NCBI RefSeq assembly: GCF_008017415.1
Contig: NZ_VRSV01000001.1
Coordinates: forward strand, 1,612,001-1,676,000
DNA: 64,000 nt
Source of the DNA: Microbacterium hatanonis
GTDB taxonomy: Bacteria; Actinomycetota; Actinomycetes; Actinomycetales; Microbacteriaceae
Direction of reading: 5' to 3'
Shown here in pieces: positions 57,107 through 64,000 of the stretch. The notes under the pieces are model-generated. The model saw nothing but the letters and a program-made list of their open reading frames with translations. It did no database searches and was not told the origin of the DNA. A program made the translations under genes and the position numbers. How positions within the stretch are numbered: position 1 is the stretch's first letter; each line of letters opens with the position of its first letter.

Positions 57107-57759
57107 CGCAGAGCCTCCGGGAGGTTCGCGGTCAGCTCCTGGAGTCCGAGCGACAGCGCGGCCGAGCCTGCGCGGGCGAGAGCCTGCGAGACGGCCGACT
57201 GGGTGATCCCCTCGTCCGCCGCGAGGGACTCCTGCGAGCGACCGAGCCAGGTGCCGTAGGTCAGGCGGCGCGCCCTTTCCCCCATTCCTCCGACGATGTG
57301 GTCTTTCGTGACGAGGTAGGCATTGACCGACGATAGGAACGCGGTCGTCTCCGCGGACTCCGCATCGCCGCTCGATATCCACGCGCGTGCGCGCGGGACC
57401 CTCGATTCTTCCCATCGGTGGACCGTCTCGATCGCGCGCCGCGCGGCCCACCATCCCGGGCCGTCCTCGATCGCGTGATCGGCGCCCGAGGTGACCGCGC
57501 GCACTTCCCCGGCGCCGATGCCGAACCTCAGCTCCGCATCGGTCGGAAGGCGCAGCTGCAGCAGCGTGAGCGCGAGCAGGGCCGTCGCGAGATCCGCGTA
57601 CACGCCCTGGAACTCATCCCCCACCGTGGGGACCAGGGCGCGCACGGCTGGGGCGAACTCCTCCACCTCGCGCACCGCACCCTCGATGGTCAGCTGAGCG
57701 CGACCGCGGTCGGCCAACCTCCTCGAGCCGACGATGTCGGCGATGACGGCGAACTGCAT
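57103..57759 (-). CDS. SatD-family protein: cyclase-like domain plus helix-turn-helix
   Basis: 218 residues. The SatD family (named for a Streptococcus secretion/acid-tolerance gene) starts ADIVGSRRLADR. Read against class III nucleotidyl cyclases, several motifs line up: ADIVGS with Asp8, VGDEFQG with Asp48, LRFGIGAGEV (77-86) and GPGWWAARRAIE (100-111), the last resembling the GPxxNxAAR element but with Trp for Asn. The C-terminus (about 172-200, LAADEGITQSAVSQALARAG) is a helix-turn-helix. It may bind a nucleotide and regulate transcription; catalysis is unproven. Coupled to the membrane protein. Confidence 0.8.
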   Translation of the reverse strand: MQFAVIADIVGSRRLADRGRAQLTIEGAVREVEEFAPAVRALVPTVGDEFQGVYADLATALLALTLLQLRLPTDAELRFGIGAGEVRAVTSGADHAIEDGPGWWAARRAIETVHRWEESRVPRARAWISSGDAESAETTAFLSSVNAYLVTKDHIVGGMGERARRLTYGTWLGRSQESLAADEGITQSAVSQALARAGSAALSLGLQELTANLPEALR

Positions 57760-57777
57760 GACATAAGCCTATAGCTG

Positions 57778-57806
57778 ATTCTAGGTAAATATAAGAGATG
57801 AACTAA
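57778..57806 (-). promoter_or_regulatory. Putative satD promoter
   Basis: Minus strand: -35 TTAGTT (complement at 57801-57806), 17-bp spacer, -10 TAGAAT (complement at 57778-57783). The region is strikingly AT-rich for this genome. An AGCTGAT half-site (57773-57779) touches the -10. Confidence 0.5.
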
Positions 57807-57855
57807 TGTCCCGCGCACGGTCAAGACGCCGATGCCGACCCAGGAAGATGGAGTC

Positions 57856-58245
57856 ATGGCCACGTTCACGATCCGCGGAGAGGTGGTGCGCAGCATCCCC
57901 TCGTTCTACGACGAGCTCAACCGCCTCTTCATGGCAGACGAGAAGTGGACGCTCGGCCCCAGCCTCGACGCACTGAACGATCTGCTCTACGGCGGGATCG
58001 GCGCTCTCCACGGCGACGACGAGATCCGGGTGGTCTGGTCGGATCACGCCCTCAGCCGCGAGGCGCTCGGTCGCGAGACCACGGCCGCGCACTACCGCGA
58101 GAAGCTCCGGCGTCCCGAGATGTTCTCGCAGAGCCACTTCAGCGGCCTCCTCGCACAGTTGGAGGCTGGATCCGGACAGACCTACTTCGACATCATCCTC
58201 GAGATCTTCGCCCAGCACCCCCGCATCGAGCTCGTGCTCGCCTGA
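57856..58245 (+). CDS. Barstar-like (ribonuclease inhibitor) protein
   Basis: 129 residues. IPSFYDELNRLF, WTLGPSLDALNDLLYGG and YFDIILEIFAQHPRIELVLA match the barstar fold, including the helix and loop that plug the RNase active site in barnase inhibitors. No barnase-like gene is within the window, so it is an orphan. ATG 57856 has GGAAG/GGAG upstream. It is divergent from the SatD-type gene. Confidence 0.8.
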   Translation: MATFTIRGEVVRSIPSFYDELNRLFMADEKWTLGPSLDALNDLLYGGIGALHGDDEIRVVWSDHALSREALGRETTAAHYREKLRRPEMFSQSHFSGLLAQLEAGSGQTYFDIILEIFAQHPRIELVLA

Positions 58246-58256
58246 GGGCGTCGACG

Positions 58257-58694
58257 TCAGTCCTTGGTGAGGTCTTCGGCGAACATCACGATGATGCCGC
58301 TCGGGCCACGCAGATACGTGAGCTTGTAGACGTTCTGATAGTTGGCGACGCCTCGGAGCGGGTGGTAGCCGTGCTGCGCGGCGATCGCGAGCGACTCGTC
58401 GATGTCGTCGACCGAGAACGCGACCCGGTGCATTCCGATCTCGTTGGGAAGGGTGGGCTCGGTCTCGATCGCTTCGGGATGGATGTACTCGAAGAGTTCG
58501 AGGCGGCCGAAGCCGTCGGGTGTCTGCAGCATCGCGATGCGCGCGTGGTTGCCGTCGAGCCCGACCGCCGTGTCCGCCCATTCACCGGTCACCGTGTCGC
58601 GGCCGATGACGGTGAGGCCGAGGTCGGTGAAGAAAGCGATCGTCGCGTCGAGATCGCGCACGGCGATCCCCACGTTCTCCAGTGCGATGCCCAT
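58257..58694 (-). CDS. VOC/glyoxalase-fold protein, methylmalonyl-CoA epimerase-like
   Basis: 145 residues with paired beta-alpha-beta modules: ENVGIAVRDLDATIAFFTDLGL and GMHRVAFSVDDIDESLAIAAQHGYHPLRG. The metal-binding His/Glu pattern of VOC enzymes is present (LELFEY; GMHRVAF). Close to methylmalonyl-CoA epimerase in layout, but the substrate is uncertain. ATG 7 nt after TAGCAT. 10 bp downstream of the DoxX gene. Confidence 0.82.
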   Translation of the reverse strand: MGIALENVGIAVRDLDATIAFFTDLGLTVIGRDTVTGEWADTAVGLDGNHARIAMLQTPDGFGRLELFEYIHPEAIETEPTLPNEIGMHRVAFSVDDIDESLAIAAQHGYHPLRGVANYQNVYKLTYLRGPSGIIVMFAEDLTKD

Positions 58695-58701
58695 GCAGCG
58701 G

Positions 58702-58707
58702 ATGCTA
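58702..58707 (-). promoter_or_regulatory. Putative -10 (TAGCAT) for the VOC gene
   Basis: Minus-strand TAGCAT, 7 nt before the ATG at 58694, overlapping the end of the DoxX gene. Confidence 0.4.
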
Positions 58708-59154
58708 CCGAGTCTCACCGGCCGGGTGAATGGGCGGATGCTGCGCGTCGACACGCCTGCGGTCTCGCCACGCCTTCCACGCCCCGGTCGACCAGAGCGC
58801 CCAGATGACGAGCAGCGGTTGGAACAGGAGCCGGATGCCGCGTGCGAGATCGGTGTCGAGCCCGAATGCGTCGGTGCCGCGAACGAACTGCTCGATGTTG
58901 CCCGGGAACACCGCGACGAAGAACGCGGCGACGACCCACCCGATCGGAACCCGCCAGCGCGGCAGCAGCACCAGGGAGAGCCCCAGCACGATCTCCACCA
59001 CACCGGATGCCACCACCACGAGGTCGACGGGCAACGGAAGCCACGCCGGCACCTGCGCGACGAACGACTGGCGCGCGAAGGTCAGGTGGCCTACGCCCGC
59101 GAAGACGAGCCCGGCCCCCAGCAGCCAGCGGGCGATGGTGCGAAGAGGACTCAT
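58705..59154 (-). CDS. DoxX-family membrane protein
   Basis: 149 residues, four hydrophobic segments; ARWLLGAGLVFAGVGHLTFARQSF and VVVASGVVEIVLGLSLVL fit the DoxX/DoxD quinone-binding-like fold. Role unknown; homologues take part in membrane redox homeostasis. ATG overlaps the stop of the CPBP gene (ATGA). Confidence 0.82.
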   Translation of the reverse strand: MSPLRTIARWLLGAGLVFAGVGHLTFARQSFVAQVPAWLPLPVDLVVVASGVVEIVLGLSLVLLPRWRVPIGWVVAAFFVAVFPGNIEQFVRGTDAFGLDTDLARGIRLLFQPLLVIWALWSTGAWKAWRDRRRVDAQHPPIHPAGETR

Positions 59155-59945
59155 GTGCCGAGCGTAGGCGCACGGAGGATCCGTTCGTCCGCCCCGCGGA
59201 TCACGAAGGCCACAGCGACGAGCGCGATGACGATCGCTGCGACCTCGAGCACACCGCTGAGGGCCGCCAGCGGCCCCGGGGTGCCGTGCCCGACGCCGAA
59301 CGTCGAGAAGTCCCATAGGCCGTGCAGCACCATGGCCGAGAGGAGGCTGCCCGTCACGCGCCGGAGGATGTAGAAGATCGTGCCGGCTCCGAAGGCGAAG
59401 ACGACCTGCCGCAGTGTCGAGACGGAATCCTGACCGCTGAACGCGTTGACGAGGTGCATGAGTCCGAAGAGGGCCGACGTGAGGAACCACACCCACGCCT
59501 CGGAGAGTCGGCTGCGCAGACCCACGAGCAGCAGACCCCGCGTGGTGAGCTCCTCCGTGAAACCGACGAGCAGCAGAACGACGGATGCTGCGAAGAACGC
59601 GGCGTCGTACGAGCCCCAGTCCGTCGACGCAAGATTCGCGACGAGGGCCACCGCCATGATGACCGGCGCGATGATCGGCCACCTGTGAGCCGCACGATGG
59701 CGGTCTCGAAGCGCCGGGCGCCACCACCCGAGCAGCGTCGTGGTGATGGCGAGGAGGACCGCGCCGACGATGAGCGACAGCCCGGCGCCGAGGAACAGGT
59801 TGCTGCCGCTGTCACCGAGATCGGTGTAGGGAATCCCCGTGGCCTGCTGGACGCCGAAGACGACGGCGATGTAGGCGAGGTAGATGACCAACCCGATCCA
59901 CACGCGGGGGTGGACTCGGTACTGACCTGACGTGTGGAGGGTCAT
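59151..59945 (-). CDS. CPBP-family intramembrane metalloprotease
   Basis: 264 residues with about eight hydrophobic segments. The Abi/CPBP motifs are present: the Glu-Glu pair in FTEELTTRG (131-132), the His in FGLMHLVNAF and a second in LHGLWDF. Homologues include type II CAAX prenyl endopeptidases and bacteriocin self-immunity proteins; the role here is unknown. Coupled to DoxX. Confidence 0.86.
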   Translation of the reverse strand: MTLHTSGQYRVHPRVWIGLVIYLAYIAVVFGVQQATGIPYTDLGDSGSNLFLGAGLSLIVGAVLLAITTTLLGWWRPALRDRHRAAHRWPIIAPVIMAVALVANLASTDWGSYDAAFFAASVVLLLVGFTEELTTRGLLLVGLRSRLSEAWVWFLTSALFGLMHLVNAFSGQDSVSTLRQVVFAFGAGTIFYILRRVTGSLLSAMVLHGLWDFSTFGVGHGTPGPLAALSGVLEVAAIVIALVAVAFVIRGADERILRAPTLGT

Positions 59946-60024
59946 GCGATTCTCCCCGAGAGTGCGGTGGCAGATGAGTCGGCCGTCGCACGAGCGTGCT
60001 CACCCGCGCGACGGTCGACGATGA

Positions 60025-60396
60025 TCAGTGGCGGAAGAACTCGTTCGCCCGCTTTGTGTAGAGCAGAGCGATGCCGACGAGAGCGACCAGACCCGAAATG
60101 ATCGGCCCGACGAGGTTGGCCGGATTCGCCGCCAGGGCGAAGATCGCCGTGAGCAACGACAGGGCGAACGAGATGGTGACGAGGATGCGCGCGACGTTGC
60201 TTCCGCTGAAGAGGAAGAAGGCGACGACGAAGGAAATCAGTCCGACGACGATCGCGATCCACGCCGCTTCCGTGCCGACGCCGTTCGGGCTCAGAACGCG
60301 CGTCAGGACGAGGATCCCGGAAATGATCTGCGCCGCCGCGCCGATCCACGCGAGCACCGCGATGAGGACGACGCCTCCGGGACGCTGACCGGCCAT
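60025..60396 (-). CDS. Small hypothetical membrane protein (four TM)
   Basis: 123 residues, four hydrophobic segments arranged like DUF7144/YccF-type small membrane proteins (AVLAWIGAAAQIISGILVLTRVL; IVVGLISFVVAFFLFSGSNVARIL). No specific family assignment. It overlaps the upstream gene stop by one base (TGATG). Confidence 0.7.
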   Translation of the reverse strand: MAGQRPGGVVLIAVLAWIGAAAQIISGILVLTRVLSPNGVGTEAAWIAIVVGLISFVVAFFLFSGSNVARILVTISFALSLLTAIFALAANPANLVGPIISGLVALVGIALLYTKRANEFFRH

Positions 60397-60908
60397 CACG
60401 ACTTCCCTCCATCCGCGTCGACGGCCGCCGATCCGTCGGCCTCGACCTCGCCCAGAAGATCCTTCAGGCCGAGGCCCCCGATGTTCTGCGCTTCGACCTC
60501 GAGTGTCGTCCCTGTCGTCGTGTCGGTCAGACCGATGACCAGAACGGTGCCACGCCGGTGCTTGGTGACCTCGAGGTGTTCGCGCTCGATGTGGGCGACC
60601 GGGTGCAGGTGCTTCCATCCGCCGACCAGTCCGGTGCTCGTGCGACCGAGGACGTACAGGCGCTTCGGCGACAGAGCCAAGACGAGGGAGGGGTAACTGC
60701 CCTTCGAGGCCGCGTTTACTCTCTCGCCGATCATGCCGCCCGCGACGCCCCACGCCGTGGTGTTGCTCCCACCACCGGCGACTCCGGCTGCCGCACCCAG
60801 CACGCCGGCGAAGGTCGAGCCTCGCGGCATGACGACCGCGACGTCGAGCACCTCATCGTCGGGGATGACTGACTGAGCGCCCTCACGGGCATGTTCTTCT
60901 CTCGACAT
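60396..60908 (-). CDS. Hypothetical protein
   Basis: 170 residues. An N-terminal acidic section, a Gly-rich stretch (GVLGAAAGVAGGGSNTTAWGVAGG) and a beta-rich C-terminal half (RLYVLGRTSTGLVGGWKHLHPVAHIEREHLEVTKHRRGTVLVIGLTDTTTGTTLEVEA) that resembles a PH/GRAM-like module, which is only an impression. GGAG 8 nt before the ATG. Divergent from the double-MarR gene; coupled to the small membrane protein. Confidence 0.68.
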   Translation of the reverse strand: MSREEHAREGAQSVIPDDEVLDVAVVMPRGSTFAGVLGAAAGVAGGGSNTTAWGVAGGMIGERVNAASKGSYPSLVLALSPKRLYVLGRTSTGLVGGWKHLHPVAHIEREHLEVTKHRRGTVLVIGLTDTTTGTTLEVEAQNIGGLGLKDLLGEVEADGSAAVDADGGKS

Positions 60909-61071
60909 TCGCGCCGCTCCAATCCGATCGACCGCCGACACGAATGGCCGGACACCGGGCCTTGGCACGAGGCTAACGGAAAGTAGGACAATCCTGAGCA
61001 AACTTTTCGGGGTTGACTTCGCGCGGGTCGCGGAAGTTCGCCTGCTTCAATGAGAGGGAGGGGGAACGAGG

Positions 61072-61926
61072 ATGGACGCGAGCGCGCTGAACCGGGCGAT
61101 GGATCTGCTGGGGCAGTTCAGCGACCGGTTGACGCATGTCTTCGACGACGCATTCGGCACGAGGTGGGCCGAGATCGAGGACATTCTCGCGATTGCCGAG
61201 ATTCTGACGGGCCGCTTCGTGACGACCCGGCTGCTGGCCGACACCAGTGGACTGGACCGTCGAGCGATCTCTCGCATGGTCGCCCGCCTACGCTCGGAAG
61301 AGTTGGTCACGACACGACCATCCGCGGCCGACAAGCGCGCCGTAGAAGTCGTCCTGACCGACCGCGGCGAGCGGCAAGCGGCAGTATTGCGCGCCTCTCT
61401 CGACGACTTCTTCCGAGCGAGTTCGGAGATCGCGAGCCAGATCGCTCATGGGCTGCAACCGTCGTCCCGCCCACCGCTCAAAGGTGCTCCGGCCGACCCT
61501 GTCGATCTGCTCCGACGGGTCTGCGAGGCGGGTGCGGCGCTGGTGAACACGATGCCCGGCGCGGCGACCCAGGGGCAGCTGGCCGCTCGCCAGCGAGCGG
61601 CCCTCGTGCAGATCGTGTCGCAGGGTGGTGCACGCCCGAACGACCTGTCTCCCGCCCTCGGGGTATCCCGGGCGGGCGTGGCCTACATCATCGACCAGCT
61701 CTGCGCGAAGGGATTCGTCTCGCGACGCCGAGGCACCGTGCCCGAGGACCGCCGCGCCGTTGTTCTGGAGGCCACCGCCGATGGGGTCCGGGCCGTGCAG
61801 GCGGTGATGGCCGGAATTGAAGGTCAGCGAGAGAGCCTGGCGAACCTGTTCGGCGAAGTCGCACACTGGCGAGAGCTCGTCGTGGAAGCCGAACCGCTCG
61901 GCCTAGCGACGAACGCGGGCGGTTGA
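61072..61926 (+). CDS. Tandem MarR-type double winged-helix regulator
   Basis: 284 residues containing two MarR-like winged helices in one chain. The first (about 52-105) has LADTSGLDRRAISRMVARLRSEELVTTRPSAADKRAVEVVLTDRG and the second (about 185-240) has LSPALGVSRAGVAYIIDQLCAKGFVSRRRGTVPEDRRAVVLEATADG. Ordinary MarR proteins have one and dimerise; this one may bind DNA as a single-chain pseudo-dimer. GAACGAGG lies right before the ATG. It ends at the tmRNA terminator. Confidence 0.82.
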   Translation: MDASALNRAMDLLGQFSDRLTHVFDDAFGTRWAEIEDILAIAEILTGRFVTTRLLADTSGLDRRAISRMVARLRSEELVTTRPSAADKRAVEVVLTDRGERQAAVLRASLDDFFRASSEIASQIAHGLQPSSRPPLKGAPADPVDLLRRVCEAGAALVNTMPGAATQGQLAARQRAALVQIVSQGGARPNDLSPALGVSRAGVAYIIDQLCAKGFVSRRRGTVPEDRRAVVLEATADGVRAVQAVMAGIEGQRESLANLFGEVAHWRELVVEAEPLGLATNAGG

Positions 61927-61960
61927 GTGGTTCGCGATCGGCAGACGCTTCACTGCATGA

Positions 61961-62006
61961 AAAAAGGGCCCCCGTGTCGCGGAGTTCCGCGACCCAGGGG
62001 CCCTTT
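61961..62006. terminator. tmRNA terminator (also serves the MarR gene)
   Basis: Long hairpin with arms GGGCCCC and GTCGCGG on one side pairing with CCGCGAC and GGGGGCCC on the other; on the minus strand it ends in TTTTTT. Confidence 0.88.
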
Positions 62007-62022
62007 CGCGTGACAGCGGTGC

Positions 62023-62391
62023 AGTGGAGATGGGGGGAATCGAACCCCCGTCCATCACTGGGAAAGTGCGGTTTCTCCGGGCGCAGTCTGTGCAGACGTT
62101 CTACTCGGCTCCGACCTTTGTCACAGACACCCAAGTCGACGAGCCCAGCCCCGGAAAAGTCCCGCGTGACGTCGAGGCGCCGTCACGCAGCTAGTCCCCT
62201 AAATGACGCCGGGATCCGTAGCGGGAACACCTACGGTCCGACGGACTATCGGGCTCGCTTATGCAGCGAGGGCGAAGTCAGTGCGCTTGGTTTCGGCACT
62301 TATTGGTTTGCAAGGAGCGTTAACGAGATAACCCTGCATCCTCGGCCCGCTTCACGCAGAATCACAAGCAATGTCGAAACCGATCATCCCC
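62023..62391 (-). ncRNA. ssrA: Transfer-messenger RNA (tmRNA)
   Basis: Ribosome-rescue RNA. The tRNA-like ends pair (5' GGGGATG with CATCTCC near 62026-62032), the 5' conserved block GATCGGTTTCGAC is present, and the 3' T arm is GGGGGTTCGATTCCCCC. The mRNA-like part reads AETKRTDFALAA then TAA (about 62252-62290 on the minus strand), with the degradation signal FALAA as in other actinobacteria. A strong terminator follows the 3' end. Confidence 0.95.
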
Positions 62392-62535
62392 GTGGTCCTC
62401 CGTCGGAGGGACCGCTGTCACACTGTGGAGTTGCCAACTCGGCCACCGAAGCACCCGAGCCCTACAGACTATAACGGTTCGAGCCCCGACGCATTCCCGG
62501 GCCGGCGGCCCACGCTCACCCATAGACCCGTCGCC

Positions 62536-62541
62536 TACGAT
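62536..62541 (+). promoter_or_regulatory. Putative -10 (TACGAT) for the SIP gene
   Basis: TACGAT with a 6-nt gap to the GTG at 62548. The upstream interval 62392-62535 also carries the palindrome CCTCCGTCGGAGG at 62397-62409, just upstream of tmRNA. Confidence 0.42.
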
Positions 62542-62547
62542 GTAAGG

Positions 62548-63369
62548 GTGCCCTCACCTACTCGTCGACCCGCCGCCGCCCAGACCACCCTCCAGGTGAT
62601 CGAGACGATCCGGCTCACGCCCGGACTCGTGCGGGTGGTTCTCGGAGGTACGGAACTGACTGACTTCCCCGACCGCCCCGACACCGACAAGTACGCGAAG
62701 CTCTTCTTCCCGCCGGCCGGGAGCACTCTGCGGCCGCCGTACGACCTCGCGACACTGCGCGACGAGGTCGCGTTCGACGAGCTGCCCACGGTCCGCACCT
62801 ACACGATCCGCCGTGTCGACCTCGACCGTGGCGTGATGGAGATCGACTTCGTCGTGCACGGCGACACGGGAGTCGCTGGCCCCTGGGCCGCGAACGCACA
62901 GCCGGGCGACGAGCTCACGATGTCCGCCCCGGGCGGAGGCTTCTCGCCCGATCCGGAGGCCGACAGCATCCTGCTCATCGGCGACGAGTCGGCGATTCCC
63001 GCCATCTCCGCCGCGCTCGAGTCGCTGCGCGATGACGCGCACGTCACCGTTCTGCTGGAATCCCGCTCCGCCGAGCACCGCGCAGATCTGCCCGACTCCC
63101 CCGCGAGGGTGACCTGGATCGACGAAGACCACGACGCCCCGGGTGCACAGCTCGTCGACGCCGTTGCCGCCCTCGAATGGCCCGCCGGACGCGTGCAGGT
63201 CTTCGCCCACGGCGAGCGGGGCGCGATGAAGGCCCTGCGTCCGATCCTCATCGAGCGCGGCGTCGACCGCTCCGACCTCTCGCTCTCCGCGTACTGGGCC
63301 GCCGGACGCACCGAAGACGCGTTCCAGGCCGAGAAGCGCCTGCCCGTCGGCCAGATCTTCCCCGCCTGA
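62548..63369 (+). CDS. Siderophore-interacting protein (FAD/NAD(P)H-dependent reductase)
   Basis: 273 residues of the SIP/ViuB family that reduces ferric siderophores in the cytoplasm. The FAD-binding pattern is TVRTYTIRRVD, followed by IDFVVHGDTGVAGPWAANAQPGD, and a SIP C-terminal domain with LLIGDESAIPAISAALE and YWAAGRTEDAFQAEKRLP. The GTG start is supported by the -10 spacing; the frame remains open upstream across the tmRNA gene. Confidence 0.9.
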   Translation: MPSPTRRPAAAQTTLQVIETIRLTPGLVRVVLGGTELTDFPDRPDTDKYAKLFFPPAGSTLRPPYDLATLRDEVAFDELPTVRTYTIRRVDLDRGVMEIDFVVHGDTGVAGPWAANAQPGDELTMSAPGGGFSPDPEADSILLIGDESAIPAISAALESLRDDAHVTVLLESRSAEHRADLPDSPARVTWIDEDHDAPGAQLVDAVAALEWPAGRVQVFAHGERGAMKALRPILIERGVDRSDLSLSAYWAAGRTEDAFQAEKRLPVGQIFPA

Positions 63370-63480
63370 CACCCAGCCACGTCGGAGGATCGCGCCTTCG
63401 TCGGAAGATTCGGAACGGATGCTCCGACGCAGGCACGATTCTCCGACCGCCGTTTCGCGCACCCGCACAGACGGAGCCCT

Positions 63481-63486
63481 TAGGCT
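63481..63486 (+). promoter_or_regulatory. Putative -10 (TAGGCT) for the SIMPL gene
   Basis: TAGGCT with a 6-nt gap to the ATG at 63493. Confidence 0.42.
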
Positions 63487-63492
63487 CGGCGC

Positions 63493-64000
63493 ATGAGCGA
63501 GGTCGTCATCACCGTCCGAGGCGAGCAGGAGCGCCGGGTCGCTCCCGAGCGGGCCGTCGTGCAGCTGTCCGTGAGAGCGGACGGGCCCGAACGCGGACCC
63601 GTCGTCGAGCGTGTGAACGCTGCAGCGGCGCCGATACGCGACGGACTCGACGCCCACCAGCGCTCCGGCGAAGTCGCCGAGTGGTCGAGCGGTCGTGTTT
63701 CGGTCTGGTCGGAGCGCCCGTGGAACAACGAGGGACGCCAGCTTCCGCCGGTGCACCACGCGTCGGTCGACATCTCTGCGTCGTTCTCCGACTTCACCGC
63801 GCTGTCGTGGTGGTTGGGCGAGACCGCCGACGCAGACGAGGTGCAGGTCGCGTCGATCTCCTGGCAGCTCACGCCTACTACCCGCGCCATCGTCGAGCGC
63901 GACGTCGCCTCCGACGCTGTGCGCGTGGCGGTCACCCGCGCCGAGGCCTATGCCGAAGCCATCGGCCTGGGCACGGTCGACCCGATCGAGATCGCCGACG
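63493..64000 (+). CDS. SIMPL-domain (DUF541) protein, truncated by window end
   Basis: First 169 residues of a SIMPL/DUF541 protein; no stop before base 64000. ITVRGEQERRVAPERAVVQLSVRADGPERGPVVERVNAAAAPIRDGL is the typical start of the domain, and VASDAVRVAVTRAEAYAEAIGL the conserved helix. There is no signal peptide at the N-terminus, so this member seems cytoplasmic. Function unknown. Confidence 0.85.
   Translation, partial: MSEVVITVRGEQERRVAPERAVVQLSVRADGPERGPVVERVNAAAAPIRDGLDAHQRSGEVAEWSSGRVSVWSERPWNNEGRQLPPVHHASVDISASFSDFTALSWWLGETADADEVQVASISWQLTPTTRAIVERDVASDAVRVAVTRAEAYAEAIGLGTVDPIEIAD

Noticed and set aside
57103..58245. SatD-type gene and barstar-like gene as a toxin-antitoxin pair
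   Set aside because: They are divergent, the SatD-type protein has no toxin motif, and it is coupled instead to a membrane protein.

Overview
The window is a stretch of ordinary, gene-dense chromosome from a high-GC (about 70% by eye) actinobacterium, most likely Microbacterium or a close relative in the Microbacteriaceae. The basis is the very high GC, frequent GTG starts, many ATGA/GTGA stop-start overlaps, a tmRNA tag ending in the actinobacterial FALAA, and gene sets typical of that family (DUF177-rpmF-rnc-mutM, DUF3515 lipoprotein facing ddl, SigK/RskA, class F sortase, SIP-type siderophore protein, SIMPL protein). I see no insertion sequence, prophage, integrase or CRISPR array.

Layout. 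1-6.4 kb: recG, coaD, DUF177, rpmF, rnc and a truncated mutM on the minus strand, with divergent rsmD and convergent thiL. 6.5-13.5 kb: a DUF3515 lipoprotein, then a compact minus-strand run leuC-leuD-murA-plsC-gpsA-ddl (leucine, peptidoglycan and phospholipid precursors). 13.8-18 kb: a GlsB/YeaQ membrane protein, a MetY-like enzyme translationally coupled to a flavin monooxygenase, and TerC. 18-22.5 kb: an ECF sigma factor with a DUF4349 membrane partner, a zinc-ribbon orphan, RidA/SRPBCC/DUF1990 genes and three tiny acidic proteins, then tRNA-Glu. 22.7-26.3 kb: an MBL-fold protein, and a SigK/RskA pair divergent from a CHRD-domain protein plus class F sortase. 26.3-30.5 kb: the fructose PTS locus (fruR-fruK-fruABC-HPr). 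30.5-40 kb: fatty-acid desaturase, tRNA-Gln, gltX, two MFS exporters, FAA hydrolase, ilvE, leuB and a TetR regulator. 40-51 kb: serA, a cyclodeaminase-like gene, ilvC-ilvN-ilvB-ilvD and otsB-otsA. 51-62 kb: MarR/MFS pair, tRNA-Lys, an inositol-phosphatase-family enzyme, an acyltransferase, a SatD-type regulator with membrane partner, a barstar-like protein, DoxX and CPBP proteins and a double-MarR protein. 62-64 kb: tmRNA, siderophore-interacting protein and a SIMPL-domain gene running off the end.

How the genes work together: leuB/C/D, ilvB/N/C/D/E and serA cover most of branched-chain amino acid and serine synthesis; murA and ddl feed the cell wall; otsA/otsB make trehalose; the fru genes import and phosphorylate fructose under a DeoR-type regulator.

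The most unusual signals are not genes. First, the 9-mer GGATGCTGC (or its complement) occurs about 22 times, in several reading frames and also between genes, where less than one copy is expected from composition. Second, about 18 starts sit 6-8 nt after a TAnnnT -10-like hexamer, which suggests leaderless transcripts. Third, the SatD-type protein at 57.1-57.8 kb carries class III nucleotidyl-cyclase signature motifs fused to a helix-turn-helix and lies in a locus with two TATCAG palindromes. Fourth, the 3' end of ilvC lies in a 68-bp tandem repeat. All functional calls rest on reading the sequence and on remembered family motifs; no search was run.
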